NCBI GenBank assembly: GCA_947474645.1
Contig: CANJJD010000004.1
Span: forward strand, 62,001 to 126,000
Origin: Alphaproteobacteria bacterium
Lineage (GTDB): Bacteria > Pseudomonadota > Alphaproteobacteria > Micropepsales > Micropepsaceae
Direction of reading: 5' to 3'
Length of the DNA: 64,000 nt
Position 1 is the first letter of the stretch, and each line of letters opens with the position of its first letter. The notes beneath the pieces were generated by a model. That model searched no databases. It had not been told where the DNA came from and worked only from the letters and a program-made list of their open reading frames with translations. This document shows positions 1-10,152 of this stretch, one piece after another. The position numbers were made by a program, and so were the translations under genes.

Positions 1-183
1 GGCATCAAGGCCGAACCCTTCCATGCTTACATGTGGTACGCGCTGGCCGCCGACATGGGCAACATGCCCAATGCCAACGCTCATCGTGACTCTCTGTGGC
101 GCCGCATGACACCGGCCGCGCAGAACCAGGCCCGCCAGTTGGCCATCGCCTGCAAGCGCGCCAACTATCGCAACTGCCGCTAA
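1..183 (+). CDS. C-terminal fragment of a Sel1/TPR-repeat protein (5' end outside window)
   Basis: Frame from base 1 reads GIKAEPFHAYMWYALAADMGNMPNANAHRDSLWRRMTPAAQNQARQLAIACKRANYRNCR then TAA at 181-183; the AYMWYALAA pattern is Sel1-like. Confidence 0.6.
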   Translation, partial: GIKAEPFHAYMWYALAADMGNMPNANAHRDSLWRRMTPAAQNQARQLAIACKRANYRNCR

Positions 184-204
184 AAGCAGTCAGCGCAAAC
201 AAAC

Positions 205-236
205 AAAAGCGGCCCGGTTTCCCGGGCCGCTTTTTT
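205..236 (+). terminator. Rho-independent terminator
   Basis: aaaagcggcccggtttcccgggccgctttttt: GC-rich inverted repeat followed by a T-run. Confidence 0.8.
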
Positions 237-256
237 GTTGCCTGATCGGCAGCCGC

Positions 257-406
257 CTAGTGCAGCATGCCCAGCAGGTACAGGATCAGGATGATGATCA
301 GGATGGTGCCGACGGCGCCGCCGCCGCCCACCGCGCCATAACGGCTGAAGCCGAAGCCGCCGCCGGCCAGGAGCAGAACCAGAAGGATGATGAGCAAAAG
401 GGACAT
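257..406 (-). CDS. Small hydrophobic membrane protein, DUF3309-like (49 aa)
   Basis: Reverse strand reads MSLLLIILLVLLLAGGGFGFSRYGAVGGGGAVGTILIIILILYLLGMLH*; not in the supplied ORF track. Confidence 0.65.
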   Translation of the reverse strand: MSLLLIILLVLLLAGGGFGFSRYGAVGGGGAVGTILIIILILYLLGMLH

Positions 407-457
407 GAAATTACCTCGCTATATTGGGAGATAATGTTGTCGGCGGTCTAAAGTTCC

Positions 458-1111
458 CTACTTGCCGAACTCGACCAGGTATCCCGCCGCACCCTCCTGC
501 GGCTCGCCATTGCCCAGCGAGGTGCTGAACAGGCGGCGGCGATAGGAAAAGATGGTGACGCAGCAGACCTTTTTCACGTCCCACATGCCGCCATGCTGGA
601 AGGCGCTGAAATTCCACGTGGCGAAATGGCCCCCCTCGACATGGCCGCTTTCAAAACCAGTCCAGAACAGGGTGCCCTTGCCGCCATCGGCAGCGGCTTC
701 CGGCCCTGTCACCCAGCGCCATTCCCCGCGCGCGGTCTGGCGCCCGCCCAGGAAGGTGGTGTCGGTGTCGCCGCCATTGGGAAACACCTTGGCCATGATG
801 AAATCGAACTCGGCCTTGTCCACGATGGTGGCCAGATAGCCGTTCTGGCCCTCATAGACATACTTCGACGCTGCGGCGCGCGCCGCCGCCCAGGTGATGT
901 TCGGGGCCACCACATATTTGTAGGCATGGCCGGTGGGCGCCTTGACCACTTCGCTGCTTTCCAGGGCGGGGAAGGTTTCCTGGCCCGGGTCAGGGGCGCT
1001 TTCAAACAGCAGCCGCCAGGTGACCGCCACCACCAGCACCGCCGCGGCGCCCCACAGGCCCCAGACGATGCCGCGCATGATTTGCGGTGTAAGACGAAAC
1101 GCCATGACCAT
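458..1111 (-). CDS. Membrane-anchored C-type-lectin-like domain protein
   Basis: N-terminal TM segment; HAYKYVVAPNITWAAARAAASKYVYEGQNGYLATIVDKAEFDFI ... TFLGGRQTARGEWRWVTG ... WTGFE resembles the bacterial C-type lectin fold. Confidence 0.6.
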   Translation of the reverse strand: MVMAFRLTPQIMRGIVWGLWGAAAVLVVAVTWRLLFESAPDPGQETFPALESSEVVKAPTGHAYKYVVAPNITWAAARAAASKYVYEGQNGYLATIVDKAEFDFIMAKVFPNGGDTDTTFLGGRQTARGEWRWVTGPEAAADGGKGTLFWTGFESGHVEGGHFATWNFSAFQHGGMWDVKKVCCVTIFSYRRRLFSTSLGNGEPQEGAAGYLVEFGK

Positions 1112-1173
1112 CCCCTGCCCCGGCGGGGATCATAATGAGGACCGCGCGGAAATCTACGGTTGCAGGCGTACCG

Positions 1174-2157
1174 TTATGGCAGGATGCGAAAGCGACGCAA
1201 CAACCCCCAGCCGGACAGCACCAAAAGAAAGCAGAATCCCACCGCCGCCCAGAAGCCCTCGGGACTTTGCGCCCAGGGGATGCCTCCCACATTCATGCCG
1301 AAGGCCCCCACCACAAAGGTCGCCGGCAGCAGCAGGGTGGAGATCACGGTCAAGGCTGACAGCGCCCGGTTGCTGCGGTCGGCCAGGCGGCTGCCGATCT
1401 CTTCGTACAAAAGCCGGGACCGTTCCGACAGGGCGGCGGCATCGCGCTCGAAATCTTCGGCTTCCTGCAACAAGAGGGGCAACTGCTCCAGCAAGGGCCC
1501 GCCCTGGACGACATAGCGGGCCGACATGGCGCGGTGGATCGCCCCGCGCAGGGCGGAGAATTCGCGGGCATAGCGCGACAGTTCGCGGCGAAGCGGCCCC
1601 AGCACATCGCGCCCGATATGATCGCGGTCGGCCAGCACCTCGTCCTCGATCCGGCCAAGCTCGCTGCCCAGCGCCACCAACCGCTGCTCCACCAGGCCGA
1701 CAAATTCCTCCTGCAGCCGCACCAGCGCCATCACCGGCGCCGCCAGGGTGCCGCCGCCAGCCACGGCCTGGCGCACATGCTCCACCCCGCGCATGGCATG
1801 CAGGCGCGTGGTCACCAGATGGCCGGCATCGAACCAGAAGGCCAGCCGTCCTGTCCCCAGGGAATGGTCGGCAAAGTCGCGCTCGATGTCGGGCAGCACG
1901 CCATAGGCGCCGGTGGCGGTGAGATGAAACTGGATGCGCTCCTCGCGCGGCGCCAGCAGCAGCCCTCGCGCCGGGGCGGGCAGAAGATCGAGACCCTCGA
2001 TGAAACGCTTGGCGCGATGATCGGCCAGGCTCAGATGCAGCCAGATCCAGTCACGCGGCTGATCCAGATGCGCCGCCAGGCTTTCATCGCTGACGCGGCT
2101 CGCCCGGCCCTCATGGAACAGGAAGCCGAAGACCAAACCCGCGCAGCGCTCCAGCAT
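1174..2157 (-). CDS. CorA/ZntB-family divalent cation transporter
   Basis: C-terminal two-TM region with GMN motif (FVVGAFGMNVGGIPW) typical of CorA/ZntB. Confidence 0.85.
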   Translation of the reverse strand: MLERCAGLVFGFLFHEGRASRVSDESLAAHLDQPRDWIWLHLSLADHRAKRFIEGLDLLPAPARGLLLAPREERIQFHLTATGAYGVLPDIERDFADHSLGTGRLAFWFDAGHLVTTRLHAMRGVEHVRQAVAGGGTLAAPVMALVRLQEEFVGLVEQRLVALGSELGRIEDEVLADRDHIGRDVLGPLRRELSRYAREFSALRGAIHRAMSARYVVQGGPLLEQLPLLLQEAEDFERDAAALSERSRLLYEEIGSRLADRSNRALSALTVISTLLLPATFVVGAFGMNVGGIPWAQSPEGFWAAVGFCFLLVLSGWGLLRRFRILP

Positions 2158-2199
2158 ATGAAGCTGGTACAGCGACGGTATGACGGTTTTGTTACAGCG

Positions 2200-2970
2200 T
2201 CAGACGTGCTGGCCGCCATTGATCATCAGCTCGGCGCCGGTGACATAGGAGGACTGGTCCGTACACAGATAATAGATCGCCTTGGCCACTTCCGCCGGCT
2301 GGCCCAGGCGGCGCAAGGGAATGGTCTCCACGATCTTCTCGGTGCCGGGCGACAGGATGGCGGTGTCGATCTCGCCCGGGGCAATGGCGTTGACGCGCAC
2401 GCCCCAGGGGCCGAAGTCGGCCGCCATTTCCCGCGTCAGCGCCGCCGCCGCCGCCTTGGAGATGGAATAGGCCGCGCCCGCGAAGGGATGCACCCGGCTG
2501 CCGGCGATGGAGGTGACATTGACGATCGAGCCCTTGGCCGCGGCCAGTTCGGCCTTCAGCCCCTGGGCCAGCCAGATGGTGGAGAAGAGATTGACCTCGA
2601 ACACCTGGCGCCACAGGTCCTGGGAAGACTCCAGGCTGCCCAGCCGCTCGCCCTTGGGGCCCTTGGGCGAGATGGCGGCATTGTTGACCAGGGCATGCAG
2701 CTTGCCGTCGGCCCCATTGCCTGTGTGAAGGCGGCTGCGCATTTCCTCGGCGGCGCGCATGGTGTCCTTGGGGTCGGATAGGTCCACCTGGATGTGATCC
2801 TCCGGCCCCGCCGCCCAGGGGCAATTTTCCGGAAAGGCGTGGCGCGAACAGGTGATGACCCGCCAACCGGCGCTGGAGAAGCGCTTCACAGTGGCATGGC
2901 CGATGCCGCGCGAGGCCCCGGTCAGGATCAAGGTGCGCTTTTCGTCATCTGCTTGGTTGGGCTCTGCCAT
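2200..2970 (-). CDS. SDR family oxidoreductase
   Basis: TGASRGIGHATV cofactor motif, NNAAIS, YSISKAAAAALTR active site. Confidence 0.9.
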   Translation of the reverse strand: MAEPNQADDEKRTLILTGASRGIGHATVKRFSSAGWRVITCSRHAFPENCPWAAGPEDHIQVDLSDPKDTMRAAEEMRSRLHTGNGADGKLHALVNNAAISPKGPKGERLGSLESSQDLWRQVFEVNLFSTIWLAQGLKAELAAAKGSIVNVTSIAGSRVHPFAGAAYSISKAAAAALTREMAADFGPWGVRVNAIAPGEIDTAILSPGTEKIVETIPLRRLGQPAEVAKAIYYLCTDQSSYVTGAELMINGGQHV

Positions 2971-3025
2971 GGCCCCAGCCTATCATTCCGCTTGATCCCT
3001 GTTCCACCCTGTTAGAAACAAGGTC

Positions 3026-4252
3026 ATGCACGAACAACAGTCCCTGTCCGCCCTTGCCCTGCTCCTGGCCGCCGCCGTGGGTTGCGGGTTGTTGATGAAC
3101 CGGCTTCGTATGCCCGCCGCCGCCGGCTTCATCCTGGTGGGCATGGTGCTGGGCCCCACCGGCATCGGCCTGATCCAGACCGATGACAGCATCGAGACCC
3201 TGGCCGAGCTGGGGGTGCTGATGCTGCTGTTCATCATCGGCATGGAGATGCGGCTGGCGGCTTTCGCCAAATCCCTGCCCCTGGCCCTGGGGGTCACCGC
3301 CGTGACCTGCGCCATCATTCCCATCTCGGTGGCGCTGTTCACCTATGCGGTGGATGGCGAAGTGGTGGGCGGGGTGGTGATCGGCTTCATGCTGTCCATT
3401 TCCTCCACCGCCGTGGCGATGAAGATGATCGAGGACAGCGAGGAAAAGGACACGCCGGCAGGACGGCTGGCGGTGGCAATCCTGGTGGCCCAGGACCTGG
3501 CGGTGGTGCCGCTGTTGCTGATCACCAACACGCTGGGCGGGGAGCTGACCAAAGGCGCGCTGATCGGCGTGGGCACCAAGCTGGCGCTGGCCTTCGCGCT
3601 CTTGGCCGCTTTCATCCATGTGCTGAACAAGATCAAAAGCTTCCGCTTTCCGGCGTCCGAATATCTGCTCAAGAATTTCGACGTCGGCACCCTGGGCGTG
3701 CTGGGCATCTGCTTTGCCGCCGCTGCGGCTTCCGGCCTTCTGGGATTGTCGCCGGCGCTGGGCGCCTTCCTGGGCGGGCTGGCGGTCGGCCATTCCACCT
3801 TGCGCCGCGGCGCGCTGACCATGGCGCAGCCGGTGCAGAGCATCCTGCTGTTCGTCTTCTTCCTGTCGGTGGGCCTGTTGATCGACCTGCATTACCTGGT
3901 CAGCCAGGTCTGGGTGATCGCCGCAGCCCTGGTGGTGGTGACCGGCGGCAAGACGGTGCTGAATTTCATCCTGCTGACTTTGGCGGGCAAGAACTTCGAC
4001 ACTGCCTTTGCCGCCTCGCTGTTCCTGTCGCCGGTGGGAGAATTTTCCTTCGTCATTGCCGCGGCAGGCCTGGCGGCGCACGCCCTCAGCCCCAGCGGCC
4101 ACAAGCTGGCGATCGCGGTGATCGCCATGTCGCTGCTGGTAAGCCCGATCTTCTTCTTGCTGGCGCGCTTCGCCCACCGGCTGGCGATGAAGCATCTGGG
4201 CCGCGCCGCCGCCCCCCAGCCGGTCTATTTTTCCGCCGGCGCCGACATCTAG
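3026..4252 (+). CDS. Cation:proton antiporter (CPA2/KefB-like), no visible C-terminal RCK domain
   Basis: Multi-TM; AAGFILVGMVLGPTGIGLI, ILVAQDLAVVPLLLI, SPVGEFSFVIA motifs. Confidence 0.88.
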   Translation: MHEQQSLSALALLLAAAVGCGLLMNRLRMPAAAGFILVGMVLGPTGIGLIQTDDSIETLAELGVLMLLFIIGMEMRLAAFAKSLPLALGVTAVTCAIIPISVALFTYAVDGEVVGGVVIGFMLSISSTAVAMKMIEDSEEKDTPAGRLAVAILVAQDLAVVPLLLITNTLGGELTKGALIGVGTKLALAFALLAAFIHVLNKIKSFRFPASEYLLKNFDVGTLGVLGICFAAAAASGLLGLSPALGAFLGGLAVGHSTLRRGALTMAQPVQSILLFVFFLSVGLLIDLHYLVSQVWVIAAALVVVTGGKTVLNFILLTLAGKNFDTAFAASLFLSPVGEFSFVIAAAGLAAHALSPSGHKLAIAVIAMSLLVSPIFFLLARFAHRLAMKHLGRAAAPQPVYFSAGADI

Positions 4253-4303
4253 GCGGCCAGCCCGTCCGGGTCCTGGTGAATGATCAGGCCTGGGCCTTGC
4301 TGT

Positions 4304-4927
4304 TCACGGAAACAGTCTTTCGGTACGCCAACCCGCGCCGTCGCGGACATAGACCAAACGGTCATGCAATCGAAAAGGCCGGTCGCGCCAGAACTCGATG
4401 CGCGAGGGGGTCAGCCGCCAGCCGGTCCAGTGCGGCGGACGCGGCACCTTGGTCAGCGCAAACTTCAGCGCGTATTCGGCAATGGATTTCTCGAACACAA
4501 ATCGCCCTTCCATGGGCCGCGACTGGGGCGAGGCCCAGGCGCCGATCTGGCTGTCCTTGGCCCGGCTGGCGAAATAGGCGTCGGCCTCGGCGTCCGAAAC
4601 CTGCGCCACCGTGCCTTGCACCCGCACCGCCTTGCGCAGGGTCTTCCAGTGAAAATTGATGGCGGCGCGGGCGTTGGCCGCCAGCTCGCCGCCCTTGATG
4701 CTTTGGGAATTGGAATAGAACACAAAGCCGCCCGCATCGGCGCCCTTCAGCAGCACCATGCGCACATTGGGAACGCCATCGCCGTCGGCCGTGGCCAGCG
4801 CCATGGCGTTGGGATCGTTGGGCTCGGAGGCCTCGGCCTCCTTCATCCATTCCTGGAACAGGGCGAACGGGTCCGGACCGGCGGCAATGCCGCCATCGTC
4901 CAGTGGTCCGCCTGTCTCCATCGTCAT
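4304..4927 (-). CDS. pdxH: Pyridoxamine 5'-phosphate oxidase
   Basis: [56 protein letters not shown] ... C-terminal [29 protein letters not shown]; start MTMETGG. Confidence 0.93.
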   Translation of the reverse strand: MTMETGGPLDDGGIAAGPDPFALFQEWMKEAEASEPNDPNAMALATADGDGVPNVRMVLLKGADAGGFVFYSNSQSIKGGELAANARAAINFHWKTLRKAVRVQGTVAQVSDAEADAYFASRAKDSQIGAWASPQSRPMEGRFVFEKSIAEYALKFALTKVPRPPHWTGWRLTPSRIEFWRDRPFRLHDRLVYVRDGAGWRTERLFP

Positions 4928-4976
4928 GCGCGCCGTCCTAGCAGTTTCATCTTGGGCAGGGTAGCCTTGGGCCCGC

Positions 4977-5636
4977 ATGTCCCCAATACACAAGATTTTT
5001 CCGCATCTTGCCGCCGCGCTGGCGCTTTGCCTCGCCGCCACACCAGCCTCGGCCGCCCATTCCGGCGCCGAGCTGGCGGCGATTTTCGATACCGGCGTCG
5101 CCGCCTATGACGCGGGCGATTACGACAAAGCCTTCAGGATCTGGTGGGACCTGCGCTTCGAGGATCTCGCCGCCATGCGCAACCTGGGCATGATGCTGCG
5201 CAAGGGCCAGGGCACGCCCAAGGACGTGGACAAGGCCGCAGAGGTTTACCTGCGCGCCGCCAAGGCGGGCCTGCCCACCGCCCAGGCCGACCTGGCCGAC
5301 ATGTACCTGAAGGGCGAGTTGGGGCCGCCGGATTTGCGGCACGCCTTGCCGCTGCTGGAAGCCGCCGCCGCGGCCAATCATCCGGTGGCGCAATTCCAGT
5401 TGGGCCAGTTCTATGAGACCGGCGCGCCGCCCCTGGTGCCGCAGGATCTGGAAACCGCCCGCCAGCTTTATGCCGCCGCCGCCAGCCATGGCATGAAGGA
5501 TGCCGCCGCCCGCGCCGCCTTCCTGGGGCCGCCTGCGCCAAAACCTTCGGCGCCTGCGCAAACACCATTGGCATCCGCAACGCCTGCGCCGGAGCCGCAG
5601 GCGACTGCGCCCGCAACGCCCGCGCCGGCGCCCTAA
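4977..5636 (+). CDS. Exported Sel1-repeat/TPR protein with Ala/Pro-rich tail
   Basis: Signal peptide; repeated [14 protein letters not shown] / [15 protein letters not shown] / [13 protein letters not shown] units. Confidence 0.8.
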   Translation: MSPIHKIFPHLAAALALCLAATPASAAHSGAELAAIFDTGVAAYDAGDYDKAFRIWWDLRFEDLAAMRNLGMMLRKGQGTPKDVDKAAEVYLRAAKAGLPTAQADLADMYLKGELGPPDLRHALPLLEAAAAANHPVAQFQLGQFYETGAPPLVPQDLETARQLYAAAASHGMKDAAARAAFLGPPAPKPSAPAQTPLASATPAPEPQATAPATPAPAP

Positions 5637-7555
5637 AGCGACGCCAGCGCGCGCTTCAAGTCATGCTCACTGAACGGCTTGTTGAGGCGGGGCGTCTTGA
5701 CCTGGATGCCGCCCGGCAATTCCGCATAGCCGGTGGCCAGGATCACCTTCACATGCGGCCAATCGCGGGCGATGGCGTCCATCAACTGGGTGCCGCTCAT
5801 CTTGGGCATGGATTGGTCGGTGATCACCAGGTCGAAATCCTGCCCGGCCAGCAATTCCAGCGCCTCGGCGCCCGATCCCGCCTCCACCGCTTCGTGTCCA
5901 AGATCTTCCAGCATGGCGACGGTGTTGAACAGCACCAGCATGTCGTCATCCACTGCCAGCACCTTGAGCTTGCGGGTGTCGCGCGGCTCCGGCGCTGCGC
6001 CCGGGTCGGATTTGGGCGCGGCATCGGCCACGGCCGCGGGCAGCCAGATTTCCGCGATGGTGCCCTCGCCCGGCTTGCTGAAGATGGCCAGGCGCCCGCC
6101 CATCTGGGCGGCCATGCCATGCACCATGGAAAGCCCCAGGCCCGTGCCCTTGCCGACGCCCTTGGTGGTGAAGAAGGGTTCCGTGGCGCAGGCCAGCGTG
6201 TCTTCATCCATGCCCTCGCCGCTGTCGGTGACCGACAGGCAGACATATTTTCCCGGCGCCAGCCCGCTGCGCAGGTCCACTTTTTCCTCGCGCGCCGCGA
6301 TAGTGATGCGCCCGCCGCCTTTCATGGCGTCGCGGGCATTGACGCAAAGATTGAGCAGCGCCAGCTCCAACTGGTTGTCGTCGGCCACCACCTTGCCCAG
6401 CGCCAGTGGGAACTCGGTGTGGATTTCCACATCCTTGCCCAGGGTGCGCTCCAGCAGGTCGGCCATGCCGCGCACCAGCGCCGCCGCGTCCAGGGGGTGC
6501 ACATCCATGTCCTGCCGGCGCGCGAAAGCCAGCATGCGTTGGGTCAGGACCGCGCCCCGCCGGGCGCCCTGCAGGGCGTTGTCCAGCAGGCGCAATTGGG
6601 CGGGATCGTCCGGCAGCCGCTTGCGCAGCAGTTCCAGGCTGCCCAGCACCGCCATCAACAAATTATTGAAGTCGTGCGCCACCCCGCCGGTCAACTGGCC
6701 CACCGCTTCCATCTTCTGGGACTGGAACAGCGCCTCGCGGGCCTGATCCAGCGTTTCCTGCGCCGCTTTGCGCTCGGTGACGTCGCGGGTGATCTTGGCG
6801 AAGCCCAGCAGCTTGCCCTGGTCGTCGCGGATGGGATCGATGATGACGTGCGACCAGAAGCGGCTGCCGTCCTTGCGCACCCGCCAGCCTTCGGCTTCGA
6901 ACTTGCCTTCATGGGTCGCGGTTTCCAGCGCGCGCTGGGGCTTTCCCGCGCCGCGATCCTCCGGTGTGTAAAATCGGGAGAAATGCTGGCCGATGATCTC
7001 TTCCGGGCTATAGCCCTTGATGCGCGCCGCGCCGGGATTCCAGTTGGTGACGATCCCTTCGGGGCTGAGCATGTAGATGGCATAGTCGGTCACACCCTGG
7101 ATCAGCAGGCGGAATTGCTGCTCGCTGTGGCGCAACGCCTCCTCCGAGGCGCGGCGTTCGGTCAGGTCGCGGGTCACCTTGGCGAAGCCGGTCAGCGTTC
7201 CCGACGAATCGCGAATGGGATCGATGACGACATGCGCCCAGAAGCGGCTGCCATCCTTGCGCAAGCGCCAGCCTTCGGCCTCGAACTTGCCTTCGCGGGC
7301 CGAGGTTTCCAGGGCGCGGGCCGGCAGGCCCGAGGCGCGGTCTTCCTCGGTGTAGAAGCGCGAGAAATGCTGGCCGATGATCTCTTCGGGCTTGTAGCCC
7401 TTGAAGCGTTCCGCCCCGGCGTTCCAGCTCGACACGATGCCGCTGGGATCGAGCATGTAGACGGCATAGTCGGTGATCGCCTCGACCAGGATGCGATAGC
7501 GGGCGCTTTCTTCGGCCGTATAGGCGCGATCTACGGCCAATTGCTTGTTCTTCAT
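5633..7555 (-). CDS. Hybrid sensor histidine kinase (PAS-PAS-HisKA-HATPase-REC)
   Basis: Two PAS domains, GGVAHDFNNLLMAV H-box, GVGKGTGLGLSMVHGM G2 box, REC domain VLAVDDDMLVL...DLVITDQSMP; start at MKNKQLAV. Confidence 0.92.
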   Translation of the reverse strand: MKNKQLAVDRAYTAEESARYRILVEAITDYAVYMLDPSGIVSSWNAGAERFKGYKPEEIIGQHFSRFYTEEDRASGLPARALETSAREGKFEAEGWRLRKDGSRFWAHVVIDPIRDSSGTLTGFAKVTRDLTERRASEEALRHSEQQFRLLIQGVTDYAIYMLSPEGIVTNWNPGAARIKGYSPEEIIGQHFSRFYTPEDRGAGKPQRALETATHEGKFEAEGWRVRKDGSRFWSHVIIDPIRDDQGKLLGFAKITRDVTERKAAQETLDQAREALFQSQKMEAVGQLTGGVAHDFNNLLMAVLGSLELLRKRLPDDPAQLRLLDNALQGARRGAVLTQRMLAFARRQDMDVHPLDAAALVRGMADLLERTLGKDVEIHTEFPLALGKVVADDNQLELALLNLCVNARDAMKGGGRITIAAREEKVDLRSGLAPGKYVCLSVTDSGEGMDEDTLACATEPFFTTKGVGKGTGLGLSMVHGMAAQMGGRLAIFSKPGEGTIAEIWLPAAVADAAPKSDPGAAPEPRDTRKLKVLAVDDDMLVLFNTVAMLEDLGHEAVEAGSGAEALELLAGQDFDLVITDQSMPKMSGTQLMDAIARDWPHVKVILATGYAELPGGIQVKTPRLNKPFSEHDLKRALASL

Positions 7556-7657
7556 GATAATCTTGCCCAACAAGACGGAACGCGGGGCGGCGTAAAAAGT
7601 TCCATAAGCTGTCAAGGTCTTGATATAGTGATATAAACGGCCCAGTTAAAGGACGGC

Positions 7658-8596
7658 ATGAAAGACCCTTATGAAGTCCTTGGCGTAACCAAGAGCGCCA
7701 GCGAGGCCGAGATCAAGAAGGCGTTTCGCGGCCTGGCCAAGAAGCATCATCCCGACAAGCATGCGGGTGACGCCGCCGCGCAGAAGCGCTTCCAGGAAAT
7801 CTCCGGCGCCTATGACATTCTGGGCGACAAGCAGAAGCGCGCCCAGTTCGACTCCGGCGTCATCGGCGCCGACGGCAATCCCAAGGGCTTTGATCCGCGC
7901 GCCGGAGGCGGCTTCCGCCAGGGCAATCCGTTCGGCGGCGGCGCACCGGGCGGCGGCCCCGGCGGTTTTCATTTCAGCTTCGACGACAACCCGGGCGGCC
8001 CGGCGGGCTTTGAGGATATCTTCGCCGACCTGATGGGCGGTGGCCGGCGCGGACGCGGCCAACCGCGCGCCGCCAGGGGCGAGGATTTCGCCGCCGCTGT
8101 GACGGTCAGCTTCGATGAATCCGCTTCCGGCGGCACCCGCCGGGTGGTGCTGCAGAATGGCGAACAGATTGACGTCAAAATTCCCGCAGGCGTGAAGGAC
8201 GGCCAGACCATCCGGGTCAAGGGCCGGGGCGGCGCCGGCCGCGGCGGCACGCCCAATGGCGACATCCTGCTGACCGTTTCGGTGGCGGCGCATCCCTGGA
8301 TGACGCGCGATGGAAACGACATCCGCATGGACCTGCCGGTGACCCTGAAAGAAGCGGCACTGGGCGGCAAGGTGCCGGTGCCGACCCTGACCGGCACGGT
8401 GTCGCTGAGCGTGCCGCCCAATTCCAACACCGGCACGGTGCTGCGGCTGAAGGGCAAGGGCATCGCCGCCAAGGATGCGCCGGGCGATCTGTATGTCCGG
8501 CTGGTCGTCTCGCTGCCCGATAAGCCCGACGAGTCCCTCAAGGCCTTCCTGGAGGGCTGGGGGCACGATTATGACCCCCGCGCAAAGCTGCGATAA
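7658..8596 (+). CDS. J-domain protein (DnaJ/CbpA-like)
   Basis: N-terminal MKDPYEVLGVTKSASEAEIKKAFRGLAKKHHPDKHAGD (HPD), G/F region, DnaJ C-terminal domain. Confidence 0.93.
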   Translation: MKDPYEVLGVTKSASEAEIKKAFRGLAKKHHPDKHAGDAAAQKRFQEISGAYDILGDKQKRAQFDSGVIGADGNPKGFDPRAGGGFRQGNPFGGGAPGGGPGGFHFSFDDNPGGPAGFEDIFADLMGGGRRGRGQPRAARGEDFAAAVTVSFDESASGGTRRVVLQNGEQIDVKIPAGVKDGQTIRVKGRGGAGRGGTPNGDILLTVSVAAHPWMTRDGNDIRMDLPVTLKEAALGGKVPVPTLTGTVSLSVPPNSNTGTVLRLKGKGIAAKDAPGDLYVRLVVSLPDKPDESLKAFLEGWGHDYDPRAKLR

Positions 8597-8700
8597 GTAT
8601 TTGATATATTTATGCTTTTAACGCACAGAAAATCCCGTTTGGCGGCTGGCCTATTCAGGGTAAATGACTAGGCTTCACGCCGAACAGCGGGGATACCGGC

Positions 8701-9528
8701 ATGCCATTTCCAGGCCTGATGAAAGGCAAGCGCGGCCTTGTCATGGGCGTGGCCAACCAGCACTCCATCGCCTGGGGCATTGCCCAGGCGCTGCATGAAG
8801 CCGGTGCCGAGCTCGCTTTCTCCTACCAGGGCGACCTGTTCCGCAAGCGCGTGGTGCCGCTGGTGGAGCCGTTAAAGCCGGCGGCGCTGATCGATTGCGA
8901 CGTCAGCAAGCCGGAGTCCATTGACGCCGCCTTCGCCGAACTGGCCAAGGTGTGGGACAGCATAGACTTCATCGTTCATGCCATCGCCTTCTCCGACAAG
9001 GAGCAGCTCAAGGGCCGTTATGTGGATACCACGGCGGACAATTTCCGCATGACCATGGACATTAGCTGCTATTCCTTCACCGCGGTGGCCCAGCGCGCCG
9101 AGAAGATGATGACCAATGGCGGCAGCATGGTGACGCTGACGTACCTCGGCGCGGAACGGAACATGCCGCACTACAATGTGATGGGCGTGGCCAAGGCGGC
9201 ACTGGAAGCATCCGTGCGCTACATGGCCGAAGACCTGGGCAAGAAGAATATCCGGGTCAATTCCATTTCGGCCGGCCCGATCAAGACTTTGGCCTTCGCC
9301 GGCATCGCCGACAGCCGCTATATCCTGAAGTGGAACGAATACAACTCGCCCCTGCGCCGCACCGTGACGCAAGGCGAAGTGGGCAATGCGGCGCTCTACC
9401 TGCTGTCGGACATGGGCAGCGCCGTCACCGGCGAAAACCTGCATGTCGATGCCGGCTATCATGTCGTGGGCATGAAGGCCGAGGACGCGCCCGACATCTC
9501 CGTGCCGCAAAAGTCGGATGACGCTTAG
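8701..9528 (+). CDS. fabI: Enoyl-[acyl-carrier-protein] reductase
   Basis: KGKRGLVMGVANQHSIAWGIAQALHEAGAELAFSYQGD, GRYVDTTADNF, YNVMGVAKAALEASVRY. Confidence 0.96.
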   Translation: MPFPGLMKGKRGLVMGVANQHSIAWGIAQALHEAGAELAFSYQGDLFRKRVVPLVEPLKPAALIDCDVSKPESIDAAFAELAKVWDSIDFIVHAIAFSDKEQLKGRYVDTTADNFRMTMDISCYSFTAVAQRAEKMMTNGGSMVTLTYLGAERNMPHYNVMGVAKAALEASVRYMAEDLGKKNIRVNSISAGPIKTLAFAGIADSRYILKWNEYNSPLRRTVTQGEVGNAALYLLSDMGSAVTGENLHVDAGYHVVGMKAEDAPDISVPQKSDDA

Positions 9529-10123
9529 CCTCAAGCCCGGGCTGACGCTGTATTTCGCGCGCCACGGCCAGACCAGGGCCAATGTGGAAAAGCGTTTCTC
9601 CGGCGAGCGCGACACGCCGCTCACCGATCTGGGCCTGACGCAGGCCGCACAAGTCGGCCATATCCTCAAACGCGAATTGGGAGCGGCGGAGGGTTACCGG
9701 TTCATCTCTTCGCCCCTGACACGCGCCGTCGCCACCATGACCATCGCCCGCCGGGAAATGGGCCTCACCCCTGGGGGCTTTGCCACCGACAACCGGCTGA
9801 AGGAAATCAACCTGGGCGTCTGGGACCAGCTCACCGACGTTGAAGCGCGCGCCCAGAGCCCGATCCTGTTCGAGAAGCGCGGCAACGACAAATGGCATGT
9901 GCGGGTACCGGGCGGGGAGAATTACGCCGAAGTCGCCGCCCGGGTCAGCGACTGGGTGCGGGAGCTGAAGACCGACACGGTGGCCGTCAGCCATGGCGCC
10001 ACCACCCGTATCTTAAGGGGGTTGCTGGCGGGGCTGGACTGGCGGGCCATGAGCGCCCTGGACGAGCCGCAGGGCGTGGTTTTCCGGGTATCAGGCTCGA
10101 CAGTGACGCGGCTGGACCCCTAG
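9518..10123 (+). CDS. Histidine phosphatase (phosphoglycerate mutase-like)
   Basis: [29 protein letters not shown] motif; [12 protein letters not shown]. Confidence 0.88.
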   Translation: MTLSLKPGLTLYFARHGQTRANVEKRFSGERDTPLTDLGLTQAAQVGHILKRELGAAEGYRFISSPLTRAVATMTIARREMGLTPGGFATDNRLKEINLGVWDQLTDVEARAQSPILFEKRGNDKWHVRVPGGENYAEVAARVSDWVRELKTDTVAVSHGATTRILRGLLAGLDWRAMSALDEPQGVVFRVSGSTVTRLDP

Positions 10124-10152
10124 CCCCAAATCGCGGTATTCCGGCACCCGTC

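Noticed and set aside
2945-4195. 416-aa His/Gln-rich minus-strand ORF
   Set aside because: Antisense shadow of the KefB-like antiporter
5530-5636. Pro/Ala repeat tail of the Sel1 protein as a tandem repeat element
   Set aside because: Imperfect codon-level low complexity within a coding region, common in high-GC exported proteins
5663-7636. 657-aa plus-strand ORF opposite the histidine kinase
   Set aside because: Antisense shadow; no recognisable domain, and the opposite strand has complete kinase motifs
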